Shown: positions 1 to 12,600, counted from the first letter of the stretch. The stretch: DNA of 64,000 bases from Torreya grandis (GCA_037957365.1 JARHVA010007802.1:248001-312000), one strand, 5' to 3'. Notes: generated by a model from the sequence alone, not told the origin. Made by a program: numbers and translations.

Positions 1-1129
1 TAACCACTATCTACAATACATAATCTTGTAGACTGAGATTCTTGGACATTGAATCTTACTTTGTTTAAAATGTGATAAAGAGAGGTTTAATTCATCCATA
101 TAAATTGGGAAGAACCTCATATATGTTTTTGGAGCCTATTGATAGTGAAAAGGTGTTAAAACCTTGCTTAATCCTATTTAGTTAATAAAACATGATGCTA
201 AAAGATGGAGAATTGATGTTTTCCACTAAGGAATGAATTAGATGATATTTTTAGCTTATTTTTAGAGGATTATACGATGAATATAGACCTATAAAAGGTG
301 TAATGGGTCTTTGAAACTTCATACATCAAGATTTATGCCTTTTAGAAGGATCTCAGCCTTGATAGTGGTCTAAAAACCCTAGATCTAGGGTTTGGTGCAT
401 ATAAGAATTTTAACCATTAAAAAGTTTTAAAATTTTGTAATACACCTATTTTGAAGATGATATAACTATTGTTTTATGTTTTTAGAGTGTGTATGGAACT
501 ATAGGTATATATTTTGGAGGACTGATGGTATACTAGACCTAGAAAGGCTTAATAGGCCTAAATAGGGAATAAAAAGAGGATAGAAAAGAGGCCATATGAG
601 AGTTGTGATGAAAAAAATTGCATGAGGAGACAAAAATAAATATATATTATTTGGACCAAGTGTTGTATTTTAAATTATAGAAGGTACAATTTTGTACCAA
701 GCTAGAAAGCCCTAAAATAGGGCTATAAGGACTATTGTCAAGAGGATAGAGTTGTGCAAGAGTGATTAGATGTTTCATAGTAGGTTGTGGATTGATAAAA
801 GGACCTTGAATGAATTTTAGGAGATTATATAATATGTAAGAGAGTTTTATAATCATTTTTAAGTAATCCTAGTATCTTGGTTGCATGTTGTCTATAAGGA
901 CTTTAGGGGAATGCATGAAGGTAAATAGAGATTCTTGAATGAAGTAAAGGGCAGAATGAGAAAATGATTGGATATGGTTTTCAATAATGGCATATAATTT
1001 TTTTTAGTATATTTAAACTTTAATTAATAATGTGTTCTTGTTTTGGTCCATTTGGATAAATAGGCTTAGTTTTGGCTACAGAGAATTCTACTAGTTGACA
1101 AGCAGAGGGAAAGTGGATAATTGTAGGCT

Positions 1130-2270
1130 ATAGTGAGAAGAGATTAGCATCATCCACCTGGATGGAAATGTTCAAAATCAAAATGATGACAATTCAAACA
1201 TCTTACTATAAATGTAGATATATATTTATTTAATATAGTATAAAATAAATCTTTTTTATCTCATGTGTGATTTTTGTGACACTTGGGTGAGCAAAATGAG
1301 GTACAACATACACTTTAATTAAAATTTGTTACCTTATATCCATAGAATCAGGAACATAAATTCTATCCATATGTCTCAAAATTCCATCTAATTCCATATA
1401 AAAATCAAAAATATATTTTCCCACGATTCCATTTGACAAATCAAAATATATTTTCAAGCATTCAGATTTATATTATTGTATTAAAATAAAATTTATAAAA
1501 TTTGATCTCAAATCATAAATAGAATCAATGTATGTTCTCTTACATCAAGAATTTGCCACTCCATTTTATTTCCCTTTAAAAATTTTAATATCCATGTTAA
1601 ATTTCATGATAAACTCTAACCACCTTCTTTGTTTACATTTAGCTCATCCTAAGCAAATAAATGCATAAAACTTTGATGGTCATATTTTATTTTGAAATGC
1701 TTACCAAGTAGAAAAGGTTTCCATTGTTAGAGTGAATGGATCACAAAAGTTAACTTAAGATCATGACTTAGATAGTTTTGTTCATGTTATTTACACTTAT
1801 GAGACTCATAATCAACCATATTTACCTATTGAGTTAGAACATCTTTGATGCCTACTTTATAAGCATTAGCCCAAATTGTAAAGTTTTTCATTTAGATTTG
1901 GAATGACTAGAATAAGTGTTGTATCTAAATATTCTTTCATATTTTTAAATTTTTATTCCTATTATGGGGTCTATTAAAATTTATTTCCTTATTTTTTATA
2001 AGGAATTAATAGGGTTAAAAATTCTTTAAAAAACTTTCACAAACCTTCGATAATAATTGTCTAGCCCCATGAAGTTATGAACTTCATGCACATTTTAAGG
2101 ATATGGCCACTCATTAATGGTTGTAATATTTACAAGATCCACTACAAGACCTTCTTTGGAAATAACATTCCCATAGTAATGAATTTCACTTTGATAGAAG
2201 GTGTATGCAAACAAAACTAGACAAATATATAACTTATCCTACTCAACAATATTTAATCTCTGATAAGGTA
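1130..2270 (-). pseudogene. Ty3/gypsy pol fragment: RT end, RNase H, integrase zinc module
   Basis: Read on the minus strand, three consecutive gypsy Pol modules are visible. At about 2240-2000 is the RT connection region, with the motif YYGNVISKEGLVVD followed by NFMGLDNYYRRF, which matches the usual GHVISKEG...GYYRRF block. At about 1900-1540 is RNase H, with YESHKCKQHEQNYLSHDL and later a KYDHQSF-like stretch. At about 1440-1140 is the integrase N-terminal zinc module, with LDGILRHMDRIYVPDSMD, FAHPSVTK and then FIVRCLNCHHF. The first zinc His is Tyr; the second His and both Cys remain. At least two frame changes and several stops make it non-functional. The integrase type resembles that at 57.6 kb (chromovirus-like). 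No RT palm (YxDD) could be read upstream, and no LTR was found for it. Domain identity is read directly from conserved motifs; lineage is inferred. Confidence 0.8.
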
Positions 2271-2545
2271 ATCAACCAACAAGTACACTTCACAATACAT
2301 TCAAATCAGGATCATGACCAATAATGGATCCACTAAAACTACACTAAGGGATCAATTATCACACTATGTCAATGGAGGGGTTTCCAAGGCCTCTAATCAA
2401 ATTCCATTTTTTGATAACCCTAGCTAGGTCTTATGATTATAAATAATATTAATCAAGCTAATCTACTGAACAACTATGAAATTTAATTTAGTAAATTCAT
2501 ATGCAAGCTAAATTAGTGCTCCTTGAATCTTGTGTAACAAATAAG
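1929..2545 (-). repeat. Paralogous gypsy-derived segment, copy 1
   Basis: This stretch shares most of its bases with 3325-3890. The common part includes the RT-end coding block and a non-coding block ending in 'gggaagataata' or its equivalent. Copy 1 ends in a (TAA)n microsatellite, copy 2 in a (GT)n microsatellite. Both lie in the same orientation. Confidence 0.75.
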
Positions 2546-2583
2546 GAAGATAATACACACACACAAAAATAAATAAATAATTA

Positions 2584-2584
<1 letters not shown>

Positions 2585-2654
<70 letters not shown>
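2585..2654. repeat. (TAA)n microsatellite
   Basis: About 23 uninterrupted trinucleotide units, preceded by a short (AC)4 and AAAT-rich run. It lies at the end of the paralogous segment, at the point where copy 2 carries (GT)n. Confidence 0.95.
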
Positions 2655-2655
<1 letters not shown>

Positions 2656-2972
2656 CTCTATGACATCTACTTATTGAAATATGAAGGGATTAGGAATAAA
2701 CTTAACTTGTTGAAGTGAACTCGTCATGCCTCAATATCTCTCTTGACCAATGGTGATTTTTAAGAGGTTTTTAATGGGCTTGTAAGGATCACAAATATAA
2801 ATCAAATCTAGGATATAATACTTCTCTTATGCATCCAAGACCTCCACAAGATAAGTACTACTCCTCTAAGGCAAAAACCTAATCAACAAAAACTTCTATT
2901 GATTGTATAAGTAGACTTGAAAGTAGATGATTTGTAATTGAATGATCATCTCTTAGAAATAAAATGCAATGG

Positions 2973-2993
2973 ATATATATATATATATATATA
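2973..2993. repeat. Short (AT)n microsatellite
   Basis: About ten AT units in otherwise unremarkable AT-rich DNA. Confidence 0.9.
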
Positions 2994-3219
2994 GACTCTA
3001 AACCCTCCTAAAAATTTATCCAATGTAGTCATATCGATCATTCTCATTAGGTGGGAAATAGAGCCATTAAGTCCTGAACTATGTCACCTTAAGCCAACAT
3101 AATTTTGTAACATGCACTAAACCCAAAATAAGTTCAACCCAATTGATATAGTAGGAAAAATTTTAAAATGGGTTTTTTGCTTAGTTAATTACTATTTGGG
3201 CAATGAACTACTTAGGGAA

Positions 3220-3630
3220 ATGTATAGGCAGGGTTTCAATGCTTATAAAAATGGATATGAGTGATGTGTATTGGTTTTAAATGGTGGTAGAAGGGATAAC
3301 AATACTATAAAAGGTGTTGTAGTTAACAATTCTTTCATAGTTTAAATTTTTTATTCATATTATGGGATCTATTAAATTTTATTTCCTTCTTTCTTATAAG
3401 GAAGTAATAGGGTTAAAAATCCTTTAAAAACCTTCCACAAACCTTTGATAATAACTACCTTGGCCTATGAAGTTACAAAATTCATGCAGATTTTTAGGAG
3501 TTTCCCACTCATTAATGGTTGAAATATTTACAAGATCTACTAAAAGACCTTCCTTGGAAATCACATATCCATAATAATGAATTTCATTTTGATAGAAGGT
3601 GTATGAAATAAAAAATAGATAAATATAGAA
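3220..3630 (-). pseudogene. Ty3/gypsy RT-end and RNase H start, second copy
   Basis: On the minus strand the RT connection block of copy 1 is repeated with divergence: a Tyr-Gly motif, VISKEG-like residues and the YYR-like block are still recognisable at about 3600-3440. The start of RNase H follows (LKELLTTTPFIVLL, near 3320), after which coding similarity fades below about 3220. No integrase is visible. Stops and frame changes are present. It is a separate pol remnant related to the one at 1.1-2.3 kb; a local duplication or two insertions of one family would both explain it. Confidence 0.6.
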
Positions 3631-3890
3631 CTTATCCTACTCAATAATATTCAAGATCTGACAAGGTAATCAACCAATAAGTATGCTTCACAATACTTTC
3701 AAATCAGGGTCATGACCAGTAATTGATCCACTAAACCTACACTAAGGGATCACTAATCACACTATGGAAATAGAGAGGTTTCCAAGACCTCTAGTCAAAT
3801 TCCATTTTGTGATAACCCTAGCTAGGTCTTATGATTATAAATAATATTAATGAAGCTAATCTAGTGCTCACTAAAGCTGGTGGCATAAAT
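3325..3890 (-). repeat. Paralogous gypsy-derived segment, copy 2
   Basis: Direct-oriented relative of 1929-2545, offset by about 1.4 kb, with substitutions spread along its length. It contains the truncated RT-end pseudogene and ends beside the long (GT)n tract. Confidence 0.75.
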
Positions 3891-3904
3891 AGGGAAGATA
3901 ATAA

Positions 3905-3908
<4 letters not shown>

Positions 3909-3998
<90 letters not shown>
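3909..3998. repeat. (GT)45 microsatellite
   Basis: A perfect dinucleotide tract of 90 bases. Reading frames through it encode only runs of His-Thr or Cys-Val and are not genes. Tracts this long are expected to be length-polymorphic. Confidence 0.97.
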
Positions 3999-3999
<1 letters not shown>

Positions 4000-4329
4000 C
4001 TCTCTCCTTATATATATTGAATAAACATGAGTTCATCCACCAAATAGGCATGATGGATCACAACCTTAGATCTATTGATAGTATTGTATTTTTATTATGT
4101 TTCATTGTATCATACATTTGATATATGGATATAAATGGCTCTAAATTTTTTGTTTTATATTGATCATGGATGTATATTTTATTTCTATCACATGTATTTT
4201 AGTATCTTTTATATGCTATGAGAAAATATGTGATATACGTTGGATTCTTTTCTAGTAATTTGTGAATAAATGCATGGTTAAAAATAATGATAAAATAAAA
4301 TACAAATAAAAGAGTAATAAAATTTAGTA

Positions 4330-4940
4330 CACACTAAATCATAATGGGAAATGTTTAAAAATTAAATAAAGGAAAGAATTTTTAAAATACACTTAGATCA
4401 ATATTTCAAAAGTATGTACTACAAATAACATTAGTATAAGATACATTAAATCAAGGTGAGGAATGGGTAAGATGTAAATGTTTGAAAATAAAGAACAAAA
4501 AAAATACTAAATCAAGATGGAAATTATGTAAAAGACAATCAAATATTTATAAAAGGTGTGAAAAACAAAGATAGATAAGAAAACATAAAACATATTAAAT
4601 CATGATGGGAATTATGCTCATGATCTGTTAAATAACAAATGTAAGACACATTAACTCAATATTTAAGTTTGTAACAAAAAATACAAAGGAAATTAAGATG
4701 TAAATATCAAGATTGATATTTATTTTTGTGACTAATCATGGTATGGGGGCTATTAGGAATGTATTGTGAGGAAGGCCTAGTCTTATCCAAGCTATTACAC
4801 TATAACTCACAAAAGAGAAACCAATGGGGTAGATGATAATATTTAGAATATCTATAAGAAATAATTAAATGTTTTTGATTAATGCCTAGTCTTATCCAAG
4901 GTCTTATAGTGCAATTTACAAAAGTAAAACCCTAGGGGTA
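4330..4940. repeat. Degenerate tandem-repeat zone
   Basis: A motif of the form 'TAAATCAxxATGGxAAT' recurs near 4335, 4446, 4507 and 4597 at irregular spacing. A second unit containing 'GCCTAGTCTTATCCAAG' recurs near 4777 and 4884. The copies are diverged and the period is not constant. No coding signal is seen here. Confidence 0.5.
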
Positions 4941-6640
4941 TGATCAATTAACGAAATATATTCATCAAGGGGGAATTTTAGGGTTGTTTTAATAAAGTAA
5001 GGAGTGTAAAAATCATGACATAGGTGTTTGTAATAAAACATGATTAGACATGAGACATATTAAGTAAAAAGGGACACACTAAGAGTCTAATGGATTCTAA
5101 ATACAAAAAGTATTTATTCACAATAAGCACAAAAATTTATGGGTAGATAAGTGTAGTAAAATGATCAATTCATGAAGATTAACTATATAGTAAAATTAAA
5201 ATAGGCCTACCTTCCCACATCATGTTCCCTATTCTTCAAGACCCTTTATAGATCTATCAGTTTACTACTAATATTGGTTACTTGCATGAGAATATAGGTA
5301 TCACTATATATAATTTTGAAATATTTTATTCCAATATACTAGCCTATCACATCCCAATGAACCTTAGCTCTATTTTAAGGACAAATGTAGAGTTTTAGCT
5401 TTGATTATAAATTGGAGATGTGCTTAGATATGAATCACATCTTTTAGTGTGATTTTTACTATTAAATGTTTATTTTTACCTTTTGATTATTACCTTTTGT
5501 TTAAATGGTTTGGATTTTAACATTTTATGGTTTATTTTACTCATCCTCCATGCAGATTTAGAATAACCAATCATGAGTGATATAAGTGACAAACACAAAT
5601 AAGTTTTAGGATTTGGTTATAGGAGACAAAATACCTAGAGATATTAGCACATATTACTAAACAATTAGGCTTGCCTAAAAACCAACATGTGATCTCAAGT
5701 CTTACCCTTATGTGTGATTATTATGAAAAAGGTAAAACATGGAAATAAATGAAGATAAAAAGAGATATATGTATATAGTGATAAAATTAGAAGTATGATT
5801 GTTAAATGGTCATATAGTAATGATAGGATAATCAAGGGATATGGGTTTAAGAACCATGTCACAATAGTAACTATCTTGGTTGTAAATGATAAAACCAACA
5901 AAAGACAAATAATTTTAAGAAACATTTAACCATGAAAAATAATTACAACCATAAGATTAATTCATGAAATATTCATTTTAAATCAAAGTATGTGAAAAAT
6001 AAAATAACCCATGAGTTATAGTAAATAATAAAAACATAATATACATATATACTCATAAATCAAATCCAAATAGTATAATAGTGTGATAAATAATGTGATA
6101 GGACACCATGATGTGTTCATAAATACTAATAAATCTCACTAAAAATATGATCCATAACATCTAACACATCCTTGTGTAACTAAATTTTGACATTAATTAG
6201 AGTCTCATCAATCTTCGTAGAAATTCTGAATATAATTCTTGTTGTATCATATCTATAGAGAAGGTAGGTATGATAAAATAAACATGATGCTCCTAAGGTA
6301 CCTCCTATGTGGGATATTCAATGTAAGGAAGAGGTGACAAAATGGGAATGGTATCTAAGGATCTATATAAAGGTACATGATATAGAGAAAGAAGAGACTT
6401 TGTCTATAAATGACTTGGATCATGAGGCTAAGATGATGAAGGTGTAAGCCATGAAAAATCCTATAAATTTTACTAAATCACTCAACATATATCAGTATAG
6501 TATGTAGTGCATTAATTATAAAGATAATAAACCTCCCCATATTGAGGAATATACTCTAGAAGTACCTTATGAGGTGGTATTCTCTTATATTTAGTTGTGA
6601 TATAACTTGATGAAGTGTATCAATATATTTACTAAGCTAT
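4941..6640. other. No gene recognised
   Basis: AT-rich DNA with scattered short open frames on both strands, none with family motifs. The hydrophobic frame near 5695-5925 on the minus strand shows no recognisable motif. Confidence 0.5.
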
Positions 6641-6649
6641 CAATAATGA

Positions 6650-7121
6650 GAAGAAGAATAGTTGCATGTACCAGCATAGCAACAAGTACATCTATTAGTA
6701 GGTGGTGAAGGTTGGCTATATATGGTAATAGAAATAGAGGCCTATTGTTGTTAATGTGCACTACAATCCTTGGCTTAGTGATTGATAACTCTATGAATCT
6801 TACAACATATTGAAGTAGTGTAGCTCACATCTCTAGAGGAAGTAAGATGGAAGGATCTTGGAATATAGAAAACCATTAAGGTCCCATCATGGCATATCCC
6901 ATAAGTATACTCTAAGGAGGCTTAGTAGTTACTATAAGAGTAGTGTGTGTGTGCTCCATCTCAGAGCTATGAAGATCAAATGAAGAACTAATATAGGTAC
7001 TATAGTAAGAGAAACAAATATAAGAAGAAATAAGAGAATGTTGTAAATAAGAATGATATCTAATTATCTCTACATTTTTAGATTGAGTAAATCCATCTAA
7101 AAAGGGATTGTCTAAAGAATA

Positions 7122-7155
<34 letters not shown>

Positions 7156-7247
7156 AGAGTATAAATAGCAATAGTACATGCATCATTAATTTTATTGGTT
7201 GAAGACTCATGATGAATAGAATTCTTGGTTTTTACTAAGGTAACCAA
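6650..7247 (-). pseudogene. Probable decayed gypsy Gag remnant
   Basis: On the minus strand, a 111-codon open stretch (7247-6912) holds a run of Asp encoded by a microsatellite, then a Tyr/Ser-rich segment. About 100 bases further, in another frame at 6804-6763, the residues CKIHRVINH, a stop, then AKDC have the spacing C-x2-H-x4-H-x4-C. The same variant knuckle spacing occurs in the Gag proteins at 51.06 kb and 63.33 kb, so I read this as the C-terminal part of a gypsy Gag. No PR, RT or integrase follows in the adjacent downstream DNA. Chance similarity of a single knuckle is possible, so the call is tentative. Confidence 0.35.
7124..7155. repeat. (ATC)n microsatellite
   Basis: About ten units of ATC/GAT, encoding a poly-Asp run in the minus-strand frame of the putative Gag remnant. 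Confidence 0.95.
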
Positions 7248-8471
7248 AATTTAGTCACATGGTTGTTGGGTAAAGAATAGGTCTTATAAAGTTACAAGGT
7301 ATAGTGGATGGACACATGTGAAAATTATATTATTTTTCATATTTTATGATTCTTTGTATGCATTTGACCTTGTAATCATAAGCAATAGATGGAATAATGA
7401 AAATATTTTTTCCTTTTGGCATATCAAATGGCTAGACTATAAAGATACAAAACTTTATAATACTCTATTTGTAGTGCTCATTTATAATAAAATATGGTTC
7501 TATTGTGTGATAGAGATTAATACAATGTTCTGAATGGTTTTCCTATTTGTCTTTCATTTATGATCTTTACATAATGAGTATTGTGAATGTCTCAATCTAT
7601 TATTCATTAACCTTATATGTTGTCCATATAATGAGTTAGACTTTGTAATTAATGACATCATTTAGTATATTTATCGATATCTATCTTGTTTTTTATTGAT
7701 TACACTAGATATCATTATAATTATCATGTTCTAAATTTTTCTAGGAACCTCTGCTAACAACGGTGTGGTGATCATGGAAAATTTTAAACTATTTTTAGAT
7801 GGTTTCTAAGGTAGAGAGATTTATAAATATGGTTGGATGAGAGAACCTATAAATTTGTAGAGGAAGAAGAAAGAGGAGTTGAAGTGAATGTAAAGTAGAT
7901 AATTCAAGAACATATATATGATGAGATTTATGAAATCTTCAAGTGCAAACTACTTAGATTATTAGATGTGTGGTTGTCAAGACTATAATTTTATTATTTC
8001 CATCTAAAAAATACATAGTATATAGTCTAGATAAAAGACAAGTTAGATAGACTATAAAGTATAGATACTAATTAGACCCATTCTATGGACTACTATACCC
8101 AAACTATAATTGATGGTTATATCATATAATTTATCGTTCAAAGCTATTTGGGTTATCGAATCTATATAAGAATGATTTGTTATAGTAATCTATGGTAAGT
8201 TACTTTAATGACTACCTATATTGATTAGAATGTTGGTTATGGAAAATTTTATGGTTCTTAGTCCTATCAACATGGAGTAGTCACTTCGATCACCATGGGT
8301 GTGTGTGTGGAATATAAGTAAATGATGTGCAACTGAGTAAAGAAACTTGAACCTGGCCCTACAATATGGAGGATGAAAAGAGATAGAATAAGAATGAATA
8401 AAAGTATGGGATTATAAAGGCAACTAAGAAAATAGAGGAGATGGAATAAAGTGATTAATCCATAATTAACT
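7248..8471. other. No gene recognised
   Basis: Mixed AT-rich DNA between the minus-strand Gag remnant and the plus-strand Gag that follows. It would be expected to contain the 5' LTR and leader of the plus-strand element, but I could not find a partner repeat on its 3' side. Confidence 0.4.
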
Positions 8472-10580
8472 ATGAATACGAGTATGGGTAGAGTAGAAGA
8501 TGTTGGAGATGTAATGGTTAGGAGAGATGTTGTGAAAGATGTTGAAAGTAAAGAATACATAGATTATGAATAAGATCCTAATGAAGAAGAAGAATGAAAT
8601 ATGAATAGTACAGATATGGTGTTCATGGAGAAGGAAGAAGAGGTTAGGATAGAAATAAGACAACTAAAATATATAAATAGATCATAGTTAATAAAAGAGA
8701 TTTTGTTTGGACCTAAGAAGGAATGTTGCTAGGAATAAGTTAGGTTCGATTGCATAACTATCTTGTGTTTAAGTTAAAGGTTAGAATAAGTTCAAATTAT
8801 AGATCATTCACTTTAAGAGTACACATCCCCCAAACCCAATATATTATTTGTGAGAAGAAGTGCAAGAGAAGAGGAAAATACAAATTAGTTTAATTCATTT
8901 ATATATAAGTTTGGTAAGGTAAGTGTGAAGACAAATCAAGTAATAGATAAGAAGAGTAAAAAATATTCAAGATTCCTTTTTAGGATACATGAAAATACTA
9001 GTATGTATAAGTATTTAGTCATAGTCATTATGCATAAACACATATAGTCATAGTCACCAGTGTGTATACACCTACATTTATAGTCTCTAGTATACATAAA
9101 CTAGTATTAGCAAATTTAAGTGTGATAACTATGTCACTCAATGCAGACATTTTTTTTTATAATGTAATATGATGGATCTATGGATATTGACCAATACTTG
9201 GAAACTTATGATATAAAATGGAATGTTAAGGGGGTAACATTTGATGATGTTGAGAAGTGAGAAATTGTAATGGATTTATTAGGGTGAGCCTTAGATTTAT
9301 TTGTAAAATAAATGTAAATACTCTCAATCTTACACAAGTCAAAGATCTATTGATAGTAAATTTTAAGATGAATAAATTTACAATCCAAACTATTCAAGAC
9401 CTAAAGGAGACTCAACACAATTCTAGAGAGTTGGTTAGAGACTATGATCATAGGTTATTTAAAGTTATGAATAAGATCTATTTCATCTTAAAAGATAAGG
9501 ATAAGTTGACTTGGTTTTTAGAAGGGCTAAAACTAAGAATTATATTTGTTATTACATATTCCTAGTTCTTAACTAAGGTTTTTACCTGATATTCTACTAT
9601 ACAAGTAAATTAAATTGAGGATTACAATGACCTTTTAGTAGAAGGATCTAAAGTAGAAGCAAAACTAGATGCTTTCATGAAAAAAATGGATGAGATGCAA
9701 AAGAATGATAATCCTAAATTAGGATTATGTTATATAAAATGAATTTGAGAAGGCCACCATAGCAATGAATGTCCAAAGCTTAAAATAATTTTTTTTTGAA
9801 ATTTGTCAATTAATTGGGCATGCTACTTCAAAATGCCATCTTTTATAGAAATATATTAGAAAATAACATAGCATGTACTAAAATTTTTTTAAATCAAAAA
9901 ATTATAATGAGAGGATTTGTATAGCTCTACAGAAGCTAAATGAATATATTACAAATAATGTCTTTACAATTTTTATGCAACAATTATCAGGTGTAAAGCA
10001 AGGTGTCCCAAGCCCATATGTGAATATAACAAGTATGACACATAGTAATCCCTAATGGATACCTTCATTTCTACAATACCAATGCCACAATATGGCTAGT
10101 TAGATATCATCTTCATTATAACACAAATATAATTATTTATATAATAATGTGAGTCTATATAAATCTAATTGAGCTCCAAGTTCACCTCATCACCCATATG
10201 GAGGGTACAACACACATGAAAACTAGTATGGAGGATATGCTAGACAATAGTCACAAGGATGGGGATACCAACAAAATAGAGATAGATATATAGGAGGATA
10301 AAAGGGAGGATACCAAAGAGTGTATTAATTAGGATATATTAATGATAATTGGTAATATCTACCACCTATGCAATGTTATTCATGCAGATAATACAATCAC
10401 TATGCAAATAATTGCCCTATAAATCTATATAGATAGACATACTATGTGTACTATAGAATTGAAGGCCAACATAAAATAGAATATTATCCAGTACTCAAGA
10501 ATCAAAGGATGGAGAAGCTAAAACATAATGCAAACTTGATCAATGTGCAACCTAAGGAGAATGAATTCATCCGGGTAGTT
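8472..10580 (+). pseudogene. Ty3/gypsy Gag with four zinc-knuckle remnants
   Basis: Plus-strand capsid/nucleocapsid remnant. From about 8472 there is an acidic N-terminal region (GRVEDVGDVMVRRDVV; EEEVRIEIRQL). From about 9170 the core follows (MDIDQYLETYDIKWN). At 9340-9540 is a retrotransposon-gag block with LKETQHNSRELVRDYDHRLF and WFLEGLKLRIIF. Knuckles with C-x2-C-x4-H-x4-C spacing, or slight variants of it, lie at 9722-9780 (GHHSNEC kept, second Cys lost), 9795-9845 (ICQLIGHATSKC), 10368-10418 (CYSCR, stop, YNHYANNC) and 10437-10495 (YVYYRIEGQHKIEYYP, three Cys now Tyr). A Gly/Tyr/Gln-rich linker (YGGYNTHENQYGGY) separates knuckles 2 and 3. Frame changes and many TAG/TAA stops in place of CAG/CAA show that it is dead. 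Four knuckles is high for a gypsy Gag. Confidence 0.8.
8997..9110. repeat. Degenerate ~30-bp minisatellite inside Gag region
   Basis: Three to four diverged copies of a unit containing 'TTTAGTCATAGTCA' or 'ATAGTCATAGTCACC' and a 'GTATA/CATAAAC' segment. It lies between the acidic N-terminal part and the Gag core. Confidence 0.55.
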
Positions 10581-10939
10581 ATTAGATAAACACATGTAAA
10601 TCAAAGATTGTCACCTTTGGAGATACCAATATATCAAGAAATTAGAAAAGCTCAATATGATAAATATCTTTATCTTATAATGGATAAGAATTTGATTTAT
10701 TAAGCACCTCAATTTATGTAAAATATACAAGAATAAAATGCTATAGAAGGAGATATAATAGTCATTAATATACAAATGTATGGATAGACTATGCATATAA
10801 TGAAGTAGGAATGAGTTGTCACTGATAATGTTACTCATTACACTGCATAATGAATATATATCATATAATATTAATAACCTCTTACATCATTTTTGGAGTG
10901 TGCATAGTGAGGGCAACAACATATAGATAAGGTTATCTC

Positions 10940-11335
10940 GTATGTGAAAACTAAAAATCCTTGGGATGTTGACTCCAACATGGGTATTAATATTGTAGGT
11001 TATAAAATTCCTAACATAATATTTGATTTCATAAATATTGTAAATATGATCCTGAGATCAACATTGGAATTTATTAGTAGACCGTACTTAAGCTATAGTC
11101 CTGTCATCCATAGCCTTATAGATTATAGGCAAGTAGAGTTGATTGGTCACCTCAAGGATGTGGAGATTAGAGTGGCCAAGTTAATTATACATAGTGATTT
11201 TTAATTCATTGATATGAAGATTGTTGATATCCCTTACCTTACATTAATTGGTAATAGATGGGATTATAATGGTCAAATGACTATTAACATAGTGCATGAC
11301 CAACTAGAGGCTCATTAGGGAGACCAAATAGTTGT
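10940..11335 (+). pseudogene. Ty3/gypsy aspartic protease remnant
   Basis: The frame opening near 10944 reads IIFDFINIVNMI where the family has the D-T/S-G active-site loop, so the catalytic Gly is lost. It continues with YSPVIHSLIDYRQVELIG and HLKDVEI, matching the usual flap and 'GxLxDVEV' block. In the next frame come LTLIGNRWDYNGQ and INIVHDQ, matching the C-terminal 'LLLGRPWL' block. The order and spacing are those of a gypsy retropepsin. It follows Gag directly, as expected, and carries one frame change and a damaged active site. Confidence 0.65.
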
Positions 11336-11639
11336 ATTCATTTGAATAAAGTAAAACAAAATTTGTACATAATTCATAAGGAATTAGAGTCACCATATGC
11401 ATATAGTGATAATAGTTGGTTTAAAGTTAGAACAAATACATAAAGGAATGCATTGAGATATATTGCATATCAATTTTTGAACCCACACCTAGAACAATCC
11501 TAGATAATAAAGCAACCATATTCCAAGCTATTAATAACAAAATCACTAGCACCATAGTTTCAACTCAAAGGTTATACCTCTCCATTGATGAAATCTCCTA
11601 CTAGATCATAAGTGGATGTCCTATATAATACAGGTGTAA

Positions 11640-12600
11640 TAATTATGGATTATACGAAACCTAATCTAGATGGTGTTTTAATTTAGGAAATAACATCTTC
11701 CATAAGTGGTGATTTAGATAGTCACATGTTAAATTAGTCAAGAGGAGATCATGAGTTATGACCTTTGTGCATGGTGTTTGCCATTAAGTGTCATTTACCT
11801 CAATACTTTAAAATAGAGGACTCAATCCATTCATATTGAGGTTAGATCACCATGTTTTATACATCGGCCAAATAATTAGTGCACTAAGATATGTACTAAA
11901 AGGTAGTATTGCTAATTGGTAGGTAATGTATAGAGATCCAAATAATCATTGGGAGGAAGCATGTGAATTTTTATGCACATAATTTTAGTTATCACCTATA
12001 ATGAAATATGAATGGTCATTATTTTAAGAAGGCCAATGTATTTAGCTTAATATTCATCAATGTGTAGATATATGGTCTATGTAAGGAGTAGAGTCAAGGT
12101 ATTGGGTGCACATTTTTAGCCACACATTAGCACCACTGCCAACAACTTATTACTTGCATCAAGAGCATAGGAGTGAGACAAAAAATTAGGTAGAAAATGT
12201 TTTGTTAAAACTTTTATGTTTGAATATGATAACCTTTTGGTGCATAATGCATTACATAAACTTAAAATATTTTTATGTCATTGATAAGCAAAGGAATTGG
12301 GAGCCACAAAAAAGTCATCATCACAATAGGAAGTAACTCATGATTTGAATTTAACACTTCACAATTACAAGTTAAGTCAACATGAATAAGATTTTATTAA
12401 TCCTTATAATATAATACTAGACAATATGACAAAAACTAGAAATAGTGATGAGGATTTATATTTGGAATGTTTCTTTGAACTAGAGAGGGAAGTTGAACCA
12501 ATACGAGCCAAAAGCACATAACAAGTGGAAGAAGACAAACTATGAAATATAAATCTTATAGAAATGGAAGGAGAGCACACTATATGAGGAGATTTAATTA
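11640..12600 (+). pseudogene. Second Gag-like remnant between protease and RT
   Basis: In shifting plus-strand frames I read VLKGSIANW, DPNNHWEEACEFL, ESRYWVHIFSHTLAPLP with TTYYLHQEHRSET, then TFMFEYDNLLVHNALHKLKI and an acidic tail near 12500 (ECFFELEREVEPIRA). The W-x-H-x-F-x-H-T-L-x-x-x-P-x-x-x-Y pattern is one I associate with Gag proteins of some plant gypsy elements, from memory. A Gag-type domain placed after a protease is out of order for one element. It suggests either two adjacent gypsy elements (8.4-11.4 kb and 11.4-19.8 kb) or an unusual polyprotein. The identification rests on pattern memory and is moderate. Confidence 0.45.

Noticed and set aside
3818..4121. Open frames of 77 and 96 codons on both strands
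   Set aside because: They are made by the (GT)45 tract and read as His-Thr or Cys-Val repeats.
7741..7775. Possible gypsy primer-binding site on the minus strand
   Set aside because: The reverse complement around ACCGTTGTTAGCAGAGG loosely resembles some gypsy PBS sequences, but no LTR end was found beside it.
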